From Membranipora membranacea (Eukaryota; Bryozoa; Gymnolaemata; Cheilostomatida; Membraniporidae), in contig OU612066.1 of the NCBI GenBank assembly GCA_914767715.1, forward strand, positions 8,685,001 through 8,749,000: a stretch of DNA of 64,000 nucleotides, in the 5' to 3' direction. Below, piece by piece: positions 23,083 through 37,200 of the stretch (positions are counted from its first letter, which is position 1; each line of letters starts with the position of its first letter). The translations under genes were made by a program, and so were the position numbers. A model generated the notes under the pieces. That model was not told the origin of the DNA, did no database searches, and saw only the letters and a program-made list of their open reading frames with translations.

Positions 23083-24374
23083 ATGGCTTATCCTTATGGA
23101 CCATTTGGAAATGGCGTTGAATGTGTTGCACAGTTTGGTCAACAAGGATTTAGAGGTGATGACCTATTCTGGCCATGGTATCTTGACATTAGCAACACTG
23201 GTGATATTGCTGTTGCAGACACTGACAACAACAGAATCCAAGTATTCCAACCCAAAAATCTCACCAGCAATTTCCCACCATTTGGAGGAAGAGGCGTTCT
23301 GGAAGGTCAATTTAACAGCCCTCGCAGTGTGAAATTCAGCTCTATTCCTGGTACCAATCTTGCGGTTGCAGATACAGGGAATCGCAGAATCTCCATGCTA
23401 AGAATCAACTTCAAACTAGGGAAGATTGAGCATGTATTCTCTTTTGGACAAACAATTTTCTCACAGCCTTCCGACGTTGCTGTGGATCGTCGAAATGGCA
23501 ACATCATAGTTGCTGATTCAGGATTAAACAGAGTTCTCATTCATGATAAATATGGATATCATATCGGTGACCTTGAGGAGAGAGGATTCCACTTCAACGG
23601 ACCGTCATCTGTCACTGTAACACATGATGGGAAAAGTGACATTTATGTCTCTGACACAGGAAATCATTGCATAAGAAGATTCACATGCAATGGAGACTAT
23701 GTAGGTGTACTCGGAGAATTCGGCACCGAGGATGGGAAGTTTAACACTCCTAGAGGTAAGTACTAGATTGTATATTTTGGACACTAATTGCATAGATGAG
23801 CCTATGTAATGCATAGTTTCAGAGGCATCTTGTTCAAGTGCTTTTATTGCCATGAGCACTGTTCTCACATTTGTTTTCACATTTGTTTTGACCTCCTAAG
23901 CTATAGTTGATTCTTAAATTTAAAATTTATCTAGTTTTTATTTGCTTGAGGACTCTGCACTTACTACTTGCAGCTAGGTTTTGTCTTCTCACTTATATGC
24001 GAGCCTCTACTTTACTATGGCCATGAACTATTGAGCATAGCATTAGAATTTAGGAGACAAATAAACCAGCACAAGGTTTTGCACCTGGAGTGCATTGCAG
24101 ATCAACAAGTATTTAAGAGGATCCATCAAACAAGTCAATACCACAAATCTCATAATTATCGCCTTATGTTGCAGGTATTTCTTTGGACAGGAGAGGTTAT
24201 TTGTATGTGGCAGATGAGTGTAACAATCGAGTACAGATGTTTTCTCCAGACTTAAGTCATGTTACCACACTGATCTCCAATATTCCACTCCCTAAAGGTG
24301 TCGCTGCTGGCTTAGAGCTTGTCGTAACCACTGCTGACCAGAGCAGCTTTGCCAAGGTTTACAAGAGTGGGTAA
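23083..24374 (+). CDS. NHL-repeat beta-propeller protein
   Basis: Two exons, 23083-23755 and 24175-24374, join in phase to give 290 aa. The start is the first ATG (MAYPYGPFGNGVE). NHL motifs recur about every 45-50 residues: GDIAVADTDNNRIQVF, TNLAVADTGNRRISML, GNIIVADSGLNRVLIH, DIYVSDTGNHCIRRF, then in exon 2 GYLYVADECNNRVQMF. A degenerate sixth blade (GLELVVTTADQSSFAKVY) closes the protein. There is no RING, B-box, signal peptide or membrane segment, so this is a free-standing cytosolic propeller rather than a TRIM-NHL protein. Such propellers bind proteins or RNA; the partner is unknown. The X-box in the promoter hints at a ciliary role. Confidence 0.88.
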
Positions 24375-24746
24375 CTCCGATGAGGACTGGGTTTATTAAA
24401 CCTCAAAACCCTACTTAGAGTTTTTCAATTTTGAAAATGCAATTCCAAGATATTATTATTATATTTATGTATTATTGTTGATTGTTGTTGAACACTGAAG
24501 TGTTGTCTCAATGGTTCTATACTTTGCCTTTGATATTTCTGCTGTGCCTTCCATGTCAAGTTGCTATTAGCTTTTTTGTTTGCTGTTACTGTGGATTGAC
24601 GCTAAAAACCTTTTTGTATGATCATCTACAGTTTATCTGGCTAGTACTATTTGTGTTGTTATATTCTCCTGTTTATTCGGAGTGAAGTTTTTTGATGCGT
24701 CTTCATTTTGTCTGTCTTCACCTTTCATCGGGTTGGTAAAATACTC

Positions 24747-24752
24747 AATAAA
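24747..24752 (+). promoter_or_regulatory. Candidate poly(A) signal of the NHL gene
   Basis: AATAAA within CTCAATAAAAACC, about 370 nt after the stop codon. Confidence 0.45.
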
Positions 24753-27700
24753 AACCAAACAGAAATCACCAAATCATTGTATTCAAACTTCAAAGCAGCC
24801 TAAATACTTCAAACATACTTACTGTTTGAAATTCCAAGTAGCAAGTTCTTCAGATAAATTTGAAAAAACAAACTGTAAAAAAATTATAACAACCAAAGAA
24901 TGATTAATGGTTAGCGAGCCTGTCACTCTCTGTCATTCCCTAAAGAAAAGTAGAACAACTTTGTTCCCTCTGTGTATATTGAAAAAGCTGAGCAGCAAAA
25001 CGCTTGGTATATGACCTAATTGCATTATCACTCTGCTATCAAAGTGGGAAAAAACTTGTCCAAAAGAAAAGCTGGTGCTTTGGTAATACCTTATATATTA
25101 CTTGTCAGGTTTTTAGAAGTCGTTTCACAAACGGTCTGTGTTCTGTTCTCATGGGTGATTTTATTCCACAACACAGTTTTTCAGATTAATTTCCTATAAT
25201 TAGGGCATGATGAAGAACTCACTGATATAATAGAGACCTTTTTTTGTTAGTATAAAGCTCATTGGCCAATGTGCAGGTGAGATTTTGAAAGAAAACATGG
25301 CTTGGAGATTTCAAAATCTAATCAATGAATATGACCTGAGTTTAGGAAATAACCCATTCAATTTACGTTGAGTTCATGCTCTCGGAACTTTTGATATTTC
25401 CACACCATTGCTTTCTCCTCAAATATTTGAACTGTAAAAGCAAGGCATTCCTTGGCATTGTAGGGCATCAAGTTACATTAGCAGCAAAAAGGTTCTTGGA
25501 GCTGGCCCTAACCTAAGCAAAGACAAGACTTGCAAGTGGAAAATATCAAAGAGTCTCTCATGGATGGCAATTAAGGGCTAGGAGCTCATAAGTAACCGAA
25601 GTATTTTTCTTAACCTTTATTCACATTTTCTAGAAATAACCACAGATATACCTGTCCTGTCAAGATACTCAATTGGTTTATTATAATCTGTTATATTCAT
25701 GATGTTTTGTTGAATGGACAATTAATTGGAAATTTGTATTTTAGCATGTGGCAGACAATTTCAGACCTTGCTTTCGACTCCAGTGATGAAGTGTATTCGA
25801 AATAATTTATCGGTATTTTGTCGATCTTTGTAGACAATATACTGTACAAAAAAGTGGGTAGACCGATATTTTTATTATACCCAATATTTTGTCTAATACT
25901 ATCCAAGAATGAACCTGAGATATGTGTAATTTTGTGTGGTATGAAACTTGTTTCCGATTGGCCAAGTGCATCGCATATTTGCGGGCTCCGATTATCAGTT
26001 CCGAAATGAACGGAGTACTCATAATCCATAATACGGCCTGAAGATATGCAATCGACTGTTGTGAATTAATTTTAACCGATTATTTGCCGAACCAAGATGA
26101 AAGATATACACTCAAAAAGTAAATACTCTATCCCATTGACCTATTCATTGGATAGCTTTCTAGTGTCCGCAACATCACTTATGCTCTTTTTGTTGCTGCG
26201 CGCACTCTTTGTCTTCGTTTTTGTCATTCACATCGGCTTTTTCCACTCTCCCCATTCATGCTCAGTCAGTCTGCTGGTAAAGTCAGCAAGTGTTTGAGGA
26301 AATAAGGTAATGAGTTAGAATCTAGTGAAAACATTTCTTAGCATGATGCGGGTGTTAAGTGCTTGACAACCTGTCGGTGCACAAGTCATTGTTGAGTGCG
26401 CTCTCACCTACTAAATACAAGAAACGTATGGGTATCCTCAGAACGTTATCAAATCTAGAGCAGGCAAGCAGCATGTGTTTCGCGTTCTCAGAGATGTATA
26501 TGTCAGCTTATATCAAAGACTATACACTGATATAGGTAAGTTTTTACTCTTTATAAGTCAAATTATAGCACGTATTTTTTTTTTATTTGAAAGTTTCCTA
26601 CATTTGCTACAAAGGCTTTATATATAAAATGAAGAAAATTGTAGGTAAATGTTTAGTTTTACACAAATAAGGCGGACAAAAGTGAAAATATCAGTCAAAG
26701 GTACAACTAACTAGTGGTAATTTTTTATAATACCTATTTTTTCATTGCCTTGTGACAGATGTGTGTGGCTTATCCTACGGAAAAAAATTAATAATTTGAC
26801 TTTAAAATATGCGCGCTCCTTTCACCAAAAACTACAAAGACATAAATCAAAAGAAAAATAATCTCACTCATAAGGGCATAAGCAGGACTCTCTATTAAAA
26901 CCTAAATTTAAAATCCTCTTATACTGTTGGCACTTGCAGGGATAATGTTTGCCCTGTGAAAGATTTGGCCCGATTTTGCTGAGCAAAATCTGCCAGAGAT
27001 TCTCCGTGCCATCTTATTCTGACCTTGCTTTATTTCAGGAAAAATTAATCTGTGAATTTATTGGGAGCTTAGACCAAGGAATAACAGCTTAATATAACTC
27101 ATGGATCATGTAATCAACATTGAGATTAGGGGAGAATCTTCATAACCAGTCTATTTCTTATGTACTGTCATGGAGTTGCTCTCCTTATCAAGATGGTGAA
27201 ATTAAACATCTAATCTGATGACAACATGATGGGCAATCTGTAAGTGCAGGAACCTCTTCACTGCTGGCCCGCAATGCATTGGAGAAACTGCTGTGAGCTA
27301 TCAGAAATAATAAAGTAAGTAGCAAAAGTGCAAACAAACTTTGGCGAGAATCAAAATTTATTTCGAAGCATTAACTTTATTAGAAATGTAGCTTTGTTAC
27401 CAATCCTTGTTGAACCTCATTATGATTCTTACTGCATTTCGTACAGGTCTGTAACAATAACGTTTTTGTGAAGATAAAAATACAAACCATCGCCACTCAT
27501 ACCCGTTTGCGTAGAAGAGAGAGGGAGACATTGCCTTCAGGCTTAGACAATGTCAGTGTCACGCCTCAAATCTAGTTGTCATATTGGATAACACGATGTA
27601 ATTAGCTGACTTGAACGGCATCTGTTCATAACACATTTATTTTCTTCACTGCTGCCGCTGATATAATAATTTTTTGTATATCTAATTATGTGATGCATCA

Positions 27701-27991
27701 AATCTGCATAATTGAATGAAAAAGCAGAGAGTGGCTAACATTGATTCCGGCCACTGGAACAAGTTATTTTTGATTGTCGAGTGATGCTTGTACTTTTTTC
27801 TAAGGAAACATTTCTTTGTCACCGTCACTGCCCCCTTCCAACCGGTTAGGTGCCTCTGCCAATCGTCTTAGACAAGACATCGGATTGATCTGAGCATTTA
27901 AAATAAGAAATACTAATGGTATATAGAGTAACAGAGTATTGACAGTAGTTCAGCAGGAGTTACTTGAATGCTCTGGCATTAATTTCTGCTG

Positions 27992-28059
27992 GTAATCTCC
28001 TCCTCCGGGGGGCCGTCGGACAGGGGGCAAAGTCTGGGGGGCTCAGACTAGTAATCTCC
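27992..28059. repeat. 50-bp GC-rich insertion between 9-bp direct repeats
   Basis: GTAATCTCC occurs at 27992-28000 and 28051-28059. Between them is a 50-bp GC-rich block whose core (CCGGGGGGCCGTCGG, then AGTCTGGGGGGCTCAGACTA) recurs near 1053-1102. Confidence 0.7.
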
Positions 28060-29960
28060 CAATCAAATCAAGCGGCAGCCAAACCAAATCTTACTTTTTC
28101 ATTACTAATCCAAGCTGAAAATACATTGTAGTGGTGCAGATTTACTATCGAGCGCTATGAGATAACTTGATGAGTTTTTATGAAAACGGGAAAAAACTGA
28201 CAGTAGTTCACCTCTCGACGAGGCCACCTGTCACTTTCACACGAATTTTAAGTTCATTATTGACTGCAAAGCTCCTTTTTATATCCCATAATGGAAAGAT
28301 AACAAAAGCCTTCCTAATGCATAACGATTAGTCAAATTGGAATGCAGTTGGTAAATAAAACCTGTCATTGCCTTTTTATTCCTATAGACATGAATAGATA
28401 AAGTTTGTTTTGCCACTAACATTGATCAGTGTTTTGTAGTCCGTGTGGGTAAGTGCAGCACAATTAGCAGTTTAATTACCCGTTTTGTTTAGTATGTTTT
28501 GTTCAACCAAAAGCCAACAGCTATGTTAAAAAGCCGACGCATCTGTCGTTTTGCTTTTATGCCCCATCCCTGTCCTTTTCCACTCAACATGACAAGCCAT
28601 AAGTGTTACTCAAATCTGCATGTGATTTTTTAGGCATATTTTATGTAATTCTTTGTGACATTGAGTGGATTAAAAGGTTGATTAAAAATGGTTGATAAAA
28701 TCAGGTGGTCTTATCACACACCACATCCCGAAGCATGGGCGGCAAGATATTGGTTGCCTTGAGGGCAAAGTATCTATGCTATAAGCTTGGGCATTTTCTT
28801 TCGTATTTTGATTTAAAAAAAACTAAGCATTGTCAACGGTCAACACACAACTGAAAAATTCAAAGTTCACATAGCTCCAGTTAGTTGTTAAAAAGGTTAC
28901 AGTATTTGTAAATTAATTTTCTGGGAACTTGGCTGATCAATCAAGCAGTTATGTAATAGCTATGCTCTACTTCTCCTATGCAGGGAACCGTAACTGAATC
29001 AGAGTGTCAAATATTCAGTATATTCTCTAAAAGAGTCAATTGTAGGAAGGAATGTTTGCCGTTATCTCATGCAATAGCCTAATCTTGCAGTCAATTGTCT
29101 TGCCTGATAACAAAATCTCTGCTATGAAAATAATTCTGAACACTATTGCCATGCATCTAAGGCAAGGCAAAAAATATCAAGGTAAATGGAGTGCCCCAAG
29201 GACGACAATAAAAGGTCTAAGTGTCAAACTCTTAGAGACAACTCCTTGGTAAACACCGTCTATGTTGGTAACATCGTCTATGAATAATTGAAATGATCTT
29301 TATCTCAAAAGAACCTGGTCCTCCACTTCTGTTCTGTTCTTCAACTGGTTGTCCTTTTATTGGGATATGATGATAGTGTAGGCTATACATTGGAGCTGTC
29401 AATTATTAGTCAGATGATGGGAACTTGAACCAAATATGTAATACATAATAACTACTGTTCGGTAGGATAACTATGTACAGAACTGTTGCCATTTTCATCG
29501 CTGAGTTTTAATTTGGTTTTCTTGACTTCACTGTTTCTAAATGGACATTTATTTGACAGAGCTGTAGCTACAAGGTGAAGTGAGTATTATTTTTAGTAAT
29601 TTTTGTGGATAAGCATTTATATCTATTCTTACGTAAGCTATGTGTTCTAGTTTAGATTCTTGTCATTCTAGTTTTTTATACTCAGGTATATATACCAGGA
29701 TGTCTATATAATTCACTTTGTGGTTACATTGTACAAATGGGAGGCATACTCTTTTGCATTTTAATTAATCTGAAATTTTAAAAATATACATGTATTTGGA
29801 TTTTTTCTCAATACAGAGAAAAGTGACAAACAAGTAATCAATTTTGAATAAAACAGGAAAAAAGTTCAGTCAGAGTTAACGTTGAAATAAATGATTGATG
29901 GTGCATCGCAATAAGATACACAGAGTTTTATAGTTCAATTTCTGCCAACTAGTAGCAAGG

Positions 29961-31346
29961 TTATTTTAATGATAGTTGACTTCTATGTTTAGAATAAGGC
30001 AGTTGAGATCTAGAGACAAGCTTTACACCACGACAGTTGCTCGGATTGTTCCACCACATAGCCCAGTCTTTATTTGCTGGCATCATTGGTCTTTCATTAG
30101 CTATTCGGCACAACTCACAAGCATTTATAAGATCATCATGAACTATTTCATAGTTTTCTCTCCACTGATGGTAGCGATTGAAGGCTACAGGGTCTTTTAT
30201 GAGCGTACGTAGTTGATGTTGCAGCTCTGCTACAGATTTGAAGTCTTCCATGTGGATAAAAGAATTAGGTGGAGCTATATCATAGTAGTCTTTTACAGAT
30301 AGGCCACCCATGACTATCGGTATGATGTAATCATCGCTCTTCAAGACAGACCAGAATTTTTCTGTTATATACTCTGTGCACAAAGAGTTCTCAAAGCTGA
30401 AGAAGAATCTATACTGTGATTGAAAATTCGTACAATTGCCAGATTCAGATGATGAATGCGATTTGTAGCCAAAGTGAAACCGTGTACTTTTTTCACATGG
30501 CGGGTGAGTCCCACATGCTCCGAACAGATCAAATGTAAAGTTTCCGTGAGCGATGGCTTTCATCAACTGTATCCTATTCCTGTCATATCCAGTTGATTTA
30601 CAGTTACAGACGTATGCTACCATGTCGCGGGATTTTCCAGAGCTGTAGTCTTTTGGAGGTAAAGGTTGGTCCCGTTTAACTACGCTAGGTTGAAAGTCCT
30701 GAGTTTTTACAGCGGAGCCAGTCCTATATGAAGCGGTGATGTTAAACATAGTGTTCCACTCTGGCTTGAAATAGTTAAATCTGTAGGCAGACGACTCCTT
30801 GCTATTTAATACCCAATATTGATGTCGTCTGTTTTTGGAAACTGGTCTTACTTTGAGCTCCCCAAACTTGATCATATGCTTGAGAGTAAATATGACAACA
30901 TCAGCGGAGTGGAGCTCTTCTTTATCTGTAGTCACATGACAGTTTGAGAACTTCAATTTCCATGTCTGCGGTAGAATCCTCTGTTGATGGTAGATTGCTT
31001 TTGAGGAGCTCCATCATTTATATTTGTGGCCCTGATCAATGACTTTCATAAAGTCACGCAGCGCAATAGCTTTCTTTCGCTTAGAGCTGATGACAGGGTG
31101 TGATTCGTTCTTTTGAAATATCAAAGAAGTGATTTTTAACAAGAATGTGTCATGATGCGAGCGAGTATTTGTGGATATATTTGCTGCTACCTTAGGTGTG
31201 AGTAGCGCCGTACTACAGGTAGTAGATCCTGAGGAGTCTGACTGATATACAGGAGAACTGTAAATGTTATCATAACTCCGCATACAAGTCTCATCTGTTT
31301 TAACGAAACCATATTTGCAGTTTACGTGAGAACGGTTCTTGTCTGC
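29961..31346 (-). CDS. GT10 alpha-1,3-fucosyltransferase, interrupted by an in-frame TGA
   Basis: A minus-strand frame runs from a probable acceptor at 31346 (CGGTGCAG|GCAGAC) to a stop at 29961. It is broken once by TGA at 31014-31016. Downstream is an essentially complete GT10 catalytic domain: NCHVTTDKEELHSADVVIF, FNITASYRTGS, VAYVCNCKSTGYDRN, FDLFGACG, the GDP-fucose motif FSFENSLCTEYITEKFW, then IPIVMGG, PPNSFIHMEDFKS and C-terminal NRYHQWR. Such enzymes are Golgi type II proteins adding fucose to N-acetylglucosamine-type acceptors. No membrane anchor is visible in the exon, so an upstream exon is expected. The TGA falls where the first beta strand of the domain should be (KYK*WSSSK). 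This implies a recent pseudogene, an allelic or assembly error, or a very short unrecognised intron. Confidence 0.8.
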
Positions 31347-31352
31347 CTGCAC

Positions 31353-34275
31353 CGAGAGTAGTTATTAATGTGATATATCGCCTTTTAAAACTTTTTAATA
31401 TTGTATTGGTGATTATGTCTAATAGTTATTTTCACAGTTTAAACCTCCCAAATATTTGACAACAGAGTCGCAGTGACCTCTGGAAGTTCATTTTGGGGCA
31501 AAAAGTGCCCTTTTTAAATTGTGTTCTCTGTGCCTTGTTTTTGAGGTATTTGATTAGTTTATGCTTTCACCATATAGAGGAGGCATTGCACTAACTGGAG
31601 GAGTGATATTTTGGTGAAACTTTATGATTTTAGGCCTCCTGTCTTCGAGACTTGAAATTGATTTTTGCAATGGTAATAGGGCCATTTCTGACCCCTCATT
31701 ACATGAGACCCCAATAATGAGGAAACTAAAATTTCCAATTCATTATACCATTTTGGTCTTGTACTGTCACTTCAATCAATAATCTTACCAGCTTACAGAT
31801 CCTGGTTGTCACAACTGTAACAGATAATAACCCAAATTTTAACTAATTTAGGTCAAGATTTTCCAGCCAAAAATCAGAAATTCAGAAAGATGTCAGTCAA
31901 ATTTGTTGTCAGCATGATGAACAACAGGAGATTGTCTAGGTTTTGATCGAAGCGATTGTTGATTGTGGCTTTACATCTTGAGATATTTGGATTTTTGTGG
32001 CTAAACCAGCTTTATTTGGTCCAAAACATGCACTTTTTTCCAGTCAAAAAACTGAAAATAGGTTAAACAACATTTTATACACACTAGCTTCCATTAAACT
32101 AGAGAGTATTTCCGAGGTTTTGATCATGGCGTTTGATGATAAATTTAGTAGTAGAGAAGTTATGAGAATAAACATTTCTCTTTCCATGCTAAACAATCAC
32201 CCAAAAAAGGTGATCCATTGTTGGACACAATGTGCTTTGCATGTACTGCTTAGATTTTCATCATGCTTTTGCATAACGTAATTTACTGCATCATTTTGCC
32301 CATTGCTGCCTATAAGTATTCAATTGTATAGTTAATGTACAGTTAATCAAGTTAGGAACATGCGGTTTGAAAAAATTTGCGATATTAAACACAAGTCAGA
32401 CTCATTCTGCTTGCAGGATAGCCTTGTGACATAGTCTATCTCTGCAGCACAGCAGTGGCGGCGCTGCCTTCCATCAAGAAAGGCAACTCCCAGGGTTCAA
32501 GGTTATGAGATATCAAAACCAGTGTTCCATTTAGGCCCAAATATTTCCAAATTACGGGTTTCCATTGTTTTCCCAATTTTGGTACTCAGACTAGGTGAAT
32601 TAGTTCAAGCCCTATGCTGTAGAGACGAACGTATGCCTCAACAGTTCGCACATGCGCAGACTGAGTCAGACTACTAGCAACGTGTCAGTGAAGGAATTTT
32701 TGAAATGTGACAAGTAGCTCCTGAGAAACTGAAAAGGCAATATATCACGTTAAGTGTTACCCAGCTTAGAGTCAGCAACTACTTTGAGTTTTGCATCGCG
32801 TAATGCACAAAGCTGATGCTGCCTAGCACATTATTCACTACCCATTAATGCATTGCCTCGAAACCTTGATTGCCCTGGTGAAGGCAACTTTTGCAGAGTG
32901 TTTGTCTAAATATAATATTTCCACTCCCCTGGTGCCTAAATGGTACAACAATGTTTTTTTCTGCCCTTTTGATACTACACAGATGAAATTCTCGTACAGT
33001 ATGTCAGAGTTTTACAACCATGCTCTGTGAACGTTTGCTTCGTAATTTCATTCCCTGCTTGCTCTGAAAAACAGGGATTGTAGTGGGAGTAGCATCAGCC
33101 AATGTCTTGGCGCTCATTGGTTTTGAGCTAGCAGAACCAACATATTGATGATGTATCACCGCCTATGAATAATTGAAATAATCTCTATGAGATCATTCAG
33201 TTAACGTGATATAAAAACGTAGGCAAACTTCATTGTGCAGTGTATCGGCAGCTACTATGATAGAACGAATGGTTCATTGAGCTAGCGTATCAGATTTTTA
33301 TAGTAAAGGTTCAAGGTTTGATATATAGAGTAGCCGGGTTTCTGGCAGGCATAGATAATGTGCACGGCATGAGTACTATGGGTCCTAGTACCTGTGCCTC
33401 AAAGAAGATGATAGTCAAGGTTCTGAATAAAGAGCATCACCAGCAGATTTCCCAATCATTACACCATTTATTTTTCGTTAGATGGTTGTTTATACACTCA
33501 CATGTGGTTCCAGACCACACATCAGTGTGTCACTTCATTGACTCAAGGCATTGACTGTCTTTGGCTTATACCATCCATTTCCCCTACGTGGCTGCGTCAA
33601 ATTTGTTTATACCAGTATGATTTAGTTGTTTTTGATTTAGAAGTTTTTTCGCGACCAAACCAGATTTTGTGTAATTCACATGCGGTTCACCTGGCTTCAA
33701 ACCGGCAGCTGATAGTACATCACATCAAACCTTACTGACAGACCATCAAAGCACTGATAGGAAAAATCTTACAAATCTAAAACCTAAAATCAGCAAGCTA
33801 AGGTTTCTAGCTCTTTTCATAAAATATACCAAAATACCAATATAGTCAATGGAGGGAAGGAATTCTATAGCAATTCGAGAAGATAATTCTTACAAACGAT
33901 GTCTTGTTCGTTGCGGACAAAATTGGTAGTGTAACTGTTGTATATATCATGGCAGGTATCGACTCTGATCGGCAAACTAAGGTTTCTAGCTCTTTTCATA
34001 AAATATACCATGTGTTTGAAAATAAAAATAAATAAAATAAATAGTAGATATACCAACCTGTCTCTATAAGGCACACTTTCTCATATAAAAATACTGCATT
34101 AATCACCATAGAGAAATGTGCATGTTCAAATTTACAGCCCGAAATTACCACGTAATAGCTTACATCTCAATCGAAGCAATGAATAAAAACAATGTTCTGT
34201 AAGATTCTAAAATCTGTCAATATCATTTCAATCAAAGTCAGAAGTCATTCTTTTACGATTCAACAAGTGACCTTA
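31353..34275. other. Intergenic, fucosyltransferase to UBE2O
   Basis: No gene seen. It carries a 39-bp direct repeat (33793-33831 and 33972-34010). A block of about 30 bp (CTATGAATAATTGAAAT) at 33165 is shared with 29277. Confidence 0.5.
33793..34010. repeat. 39-bp direct repeats, 179 bp apart
   Basis: GCAAGCTAAGGTTTCTAGCT and the following 19 nt recur at 33972 with one substitution. Confidence 0.9.
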
Positions 34276-37200
34276 TCACGCTAACACTCCTTTATCCTTG
34301 AGAGTATCTGTGAACTGGACTGTGAGTTTTTTCAAGGTCAGAAGACAGCCTCGAGAAAGGGGGAGCAGGGGATAGTCCGGGATATGAGGCTCAGACGATG
34401 GATCGTATGGTCGTACACTCTCCGCACTGTCTCTCTTACAAACCTTAGTCAGTGGATCATCACCAACTTCTTCTGTGGAGGTGTGGGGTGGCTGCGATAT
34501 GGCTCCAGATACACTGGAAGGTTCCAAGGCTAGATGGGTGAATCTCTCTAAGAATCTGAAATATAAAATTATTTCAGTTTTCCTGTAGCTAAGGTGTCTA
34601 TGATATAGAGCTAGCACATTGGCTTGCATAGAATATGAATATAATTTTGTAATACTTATCAAGTCAATGAAAGACACCAATATTTTGTTTGCTAAGCGAC
34701 TTATAGCGCTTGAATTTGACAGATTGCTGCATTCAACCATTTTGGTGGCTAAATGAAGCAATCAATACTCCTCCCCATTCTCCACCAGCGGAAAATCTGC
34801 CCACATCTTATGTAAAATTAGGCAACCAAATCATACCACTAATTAGTGATTACATTTGATGATAATTTTGCGATTAAACCTAATGTATGATCCATCACAA
34901 TTAGTGAAGAGTATCATGACACCTTCATCCAATATGATTAGTAGCCATTTCCACCTGAGATATAGGATAGGAATATCTAATACTACTGCCTGTTCAGCAA
35001 AGAAGGTGTCCCTGGTTTTGTATGTAAAACTGATGCTTATATATCATTCATTCTCAGGTCTGACCATTAACCTCAACATCATAATATATTCTTGGTCTGA
35101 CATACCTTTGACCGAACATCTTCCAGTGGAGTTCGATTTCTTGCTTGAACGATTCATGCGGCCTTTTCAACATCTCCATCATACTCTGTAAAACCGATGC
35201 AACAACTATATATTACAAGAATCAGTTGCGATAGTTTGACTTATGTAGGACAGTTAACAATCATTATAGCTTAGATTTCTAAGTCTGTCTTCAATGCGGA
35301 GAAAGATAAAGTAACTCTCCTGTGTAAAGGTGTTGAGACCAAGGTACACAAGTTGAGTCATATACCCATGCCAGCCGGAATACTTGGCTGCTCTTTATAT
35401 CAAAGAGGCAGAGGGGGATTCTTTTTATTGCATGTGGGATGTGCAAAACACATAGTTGAACTTGGGTATTTTTAGTCCCATTCCACAAGGACCTGGCTAG
35501 GATGAATGGCGTGCCAAGAGGGCTGTTGGCGCTGGGTATAGAGCCCGCATATCACAGGTCCGAAACCACAACCTTTAGACCATTCCCGATTCCATACGCA
35601 TACTCTCCTGCACAATGCGAAAACCAGTATGTCTACCCTTTCACCTTCCGAGACCAGTCACATTCATGTTCAAACATCGAGATGCCTACTTCTAGTTTAT
35701 GTTAATATTACCTGTATAACTTTAATGAGGACCATCTCATTATATTTTTTACTGTTCTCGCTCCCCTCCATAGTCTCCTTCTGTTTGTCGTATCCTGCTT
35801 CATTAAAGTACGGCTCCTTCACCAGTATCAATGCTGTAAAATGAGAAGTTATAAGATTAGAGTCAATATGAGATCTGCGTGGTAGTTAAGCTTTATGAGT
35901 CAAGTTTGATCCATTATGCCTGCATTTGGGTTAACTTGCTTTCCACTGACAAGCCGCAGGCAAAAACTTGCCCTCGGCTGATCAATTGGGGGAAGCAATT
36001 CCAAATGCAGGCAAAATGGATCAAGGAGGTATGAGACAAAGCCTCGAAACAATGCCATGATTTCCAGCTGAAGACATATGTGTTGGGCAGTGGTATGCTA
36101 ACAAATATATCATGTAGCTATATGTTTATGGATATAAATGGTGAAATGATTCTAATCATTCGCAAGTGTTGCGTATAGAGCATCATAGATAGAGAATCAC
36201 CTTGAATAGAAATGAGAACCTGAAGGAGATTAGATGAGAAAGGATTCCACAGCTCGTGCTGTTTACCGGACCATGTACCGAGAAGACTCACGCACACCTG
36301 CAAAACAAAACGAGTATGAGAATTAAACAAAGATTACAGTAAGTGACACTTGGGATGTTTGCTAAGTCGTACATCGAAGTAGGGTGAAAGGACTGGCAAC
36401 TTAGGATTGAAGACAACAAAGTTTGATAATATAATGTTTGAAATTTTGAGTCTATAGATTTTCAAAATCAATTTTTTCAACGAAATCGAAATGATGATCA
36501 TACTGAACACATAATGCAATCAGGGAGTTGGTCCCAAACTTCCTGATGCAACGAACAGAAAAATATTGATGGAATCCAATCTGGAGTTGTTTCCCCTCAA
36601 CTGATAACTTAGAAATGTGGCCCTTGAGCAAACTTTATTTAGTGCATACAAACCTTTCCATCTACATAGAGATTAGGATTCAGTCTATCTGTAGTATAGG
36701 CATGATAGTAAAGCACCGGTGGCTTATGTGGATAGTCCGCAGGTAACCAAATATCAAATGTGAATAAAGCATCTTCATATGGAGTCTGACCCGGGCCGAC
36801 CACCATCACACTCAGGCAATCCTAAAATAAAAAAATTATGTTCCACCAAGTTTCAGGAAGAATAAAGTTCTGGTCTTGTCTGCCATTTCACATTTAACAT
36901 TGCTAACTTAGCATAGAGAAACAAAGTCTGAATTGAGTACTAGCAGCTCTATAACACGAAATATACATGGTGTACGTATAGCTTACCATTCTATCCTCAT
37001 ATGCTCTGACATATACACCGTCGGTAAGGTTTTCTGACAACGCCTTCAGCTAAGGAAAAACAAAGCAAAAAATATGAAGTTGTATAGCTTATTCAGTAAA
37101 TATGAGTTTGTATCAAGAAGAACAGTCCCATAAAAATATACTATGAAGTTGTTCAAGTCTTTTGACACTAATTACGATGGAAACTGTCGGTTTGCAAACG

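Larger units (their letters stand above)
24375..29960. other. 5.6-kb gene desert
   Basis: I see no convincing exon. It holds the NHL 3' UTR (AATAAA at 24747) and a short GC-rich insertion with flanking 9-bp repeats (27992-28059). A 110-codon minus-strand frame with a real ATG (25697-26029) has no recognisable homology. It is AT-rich with many short stop-laden frames. Confidence 0.5.

Noticed and set aside
25697-26029. 110-codon minus-strand ORF with ATG
   Set aside because: No recognisable motif, no splice partners, and composition not distinct from surrounding AT-rich DNA.
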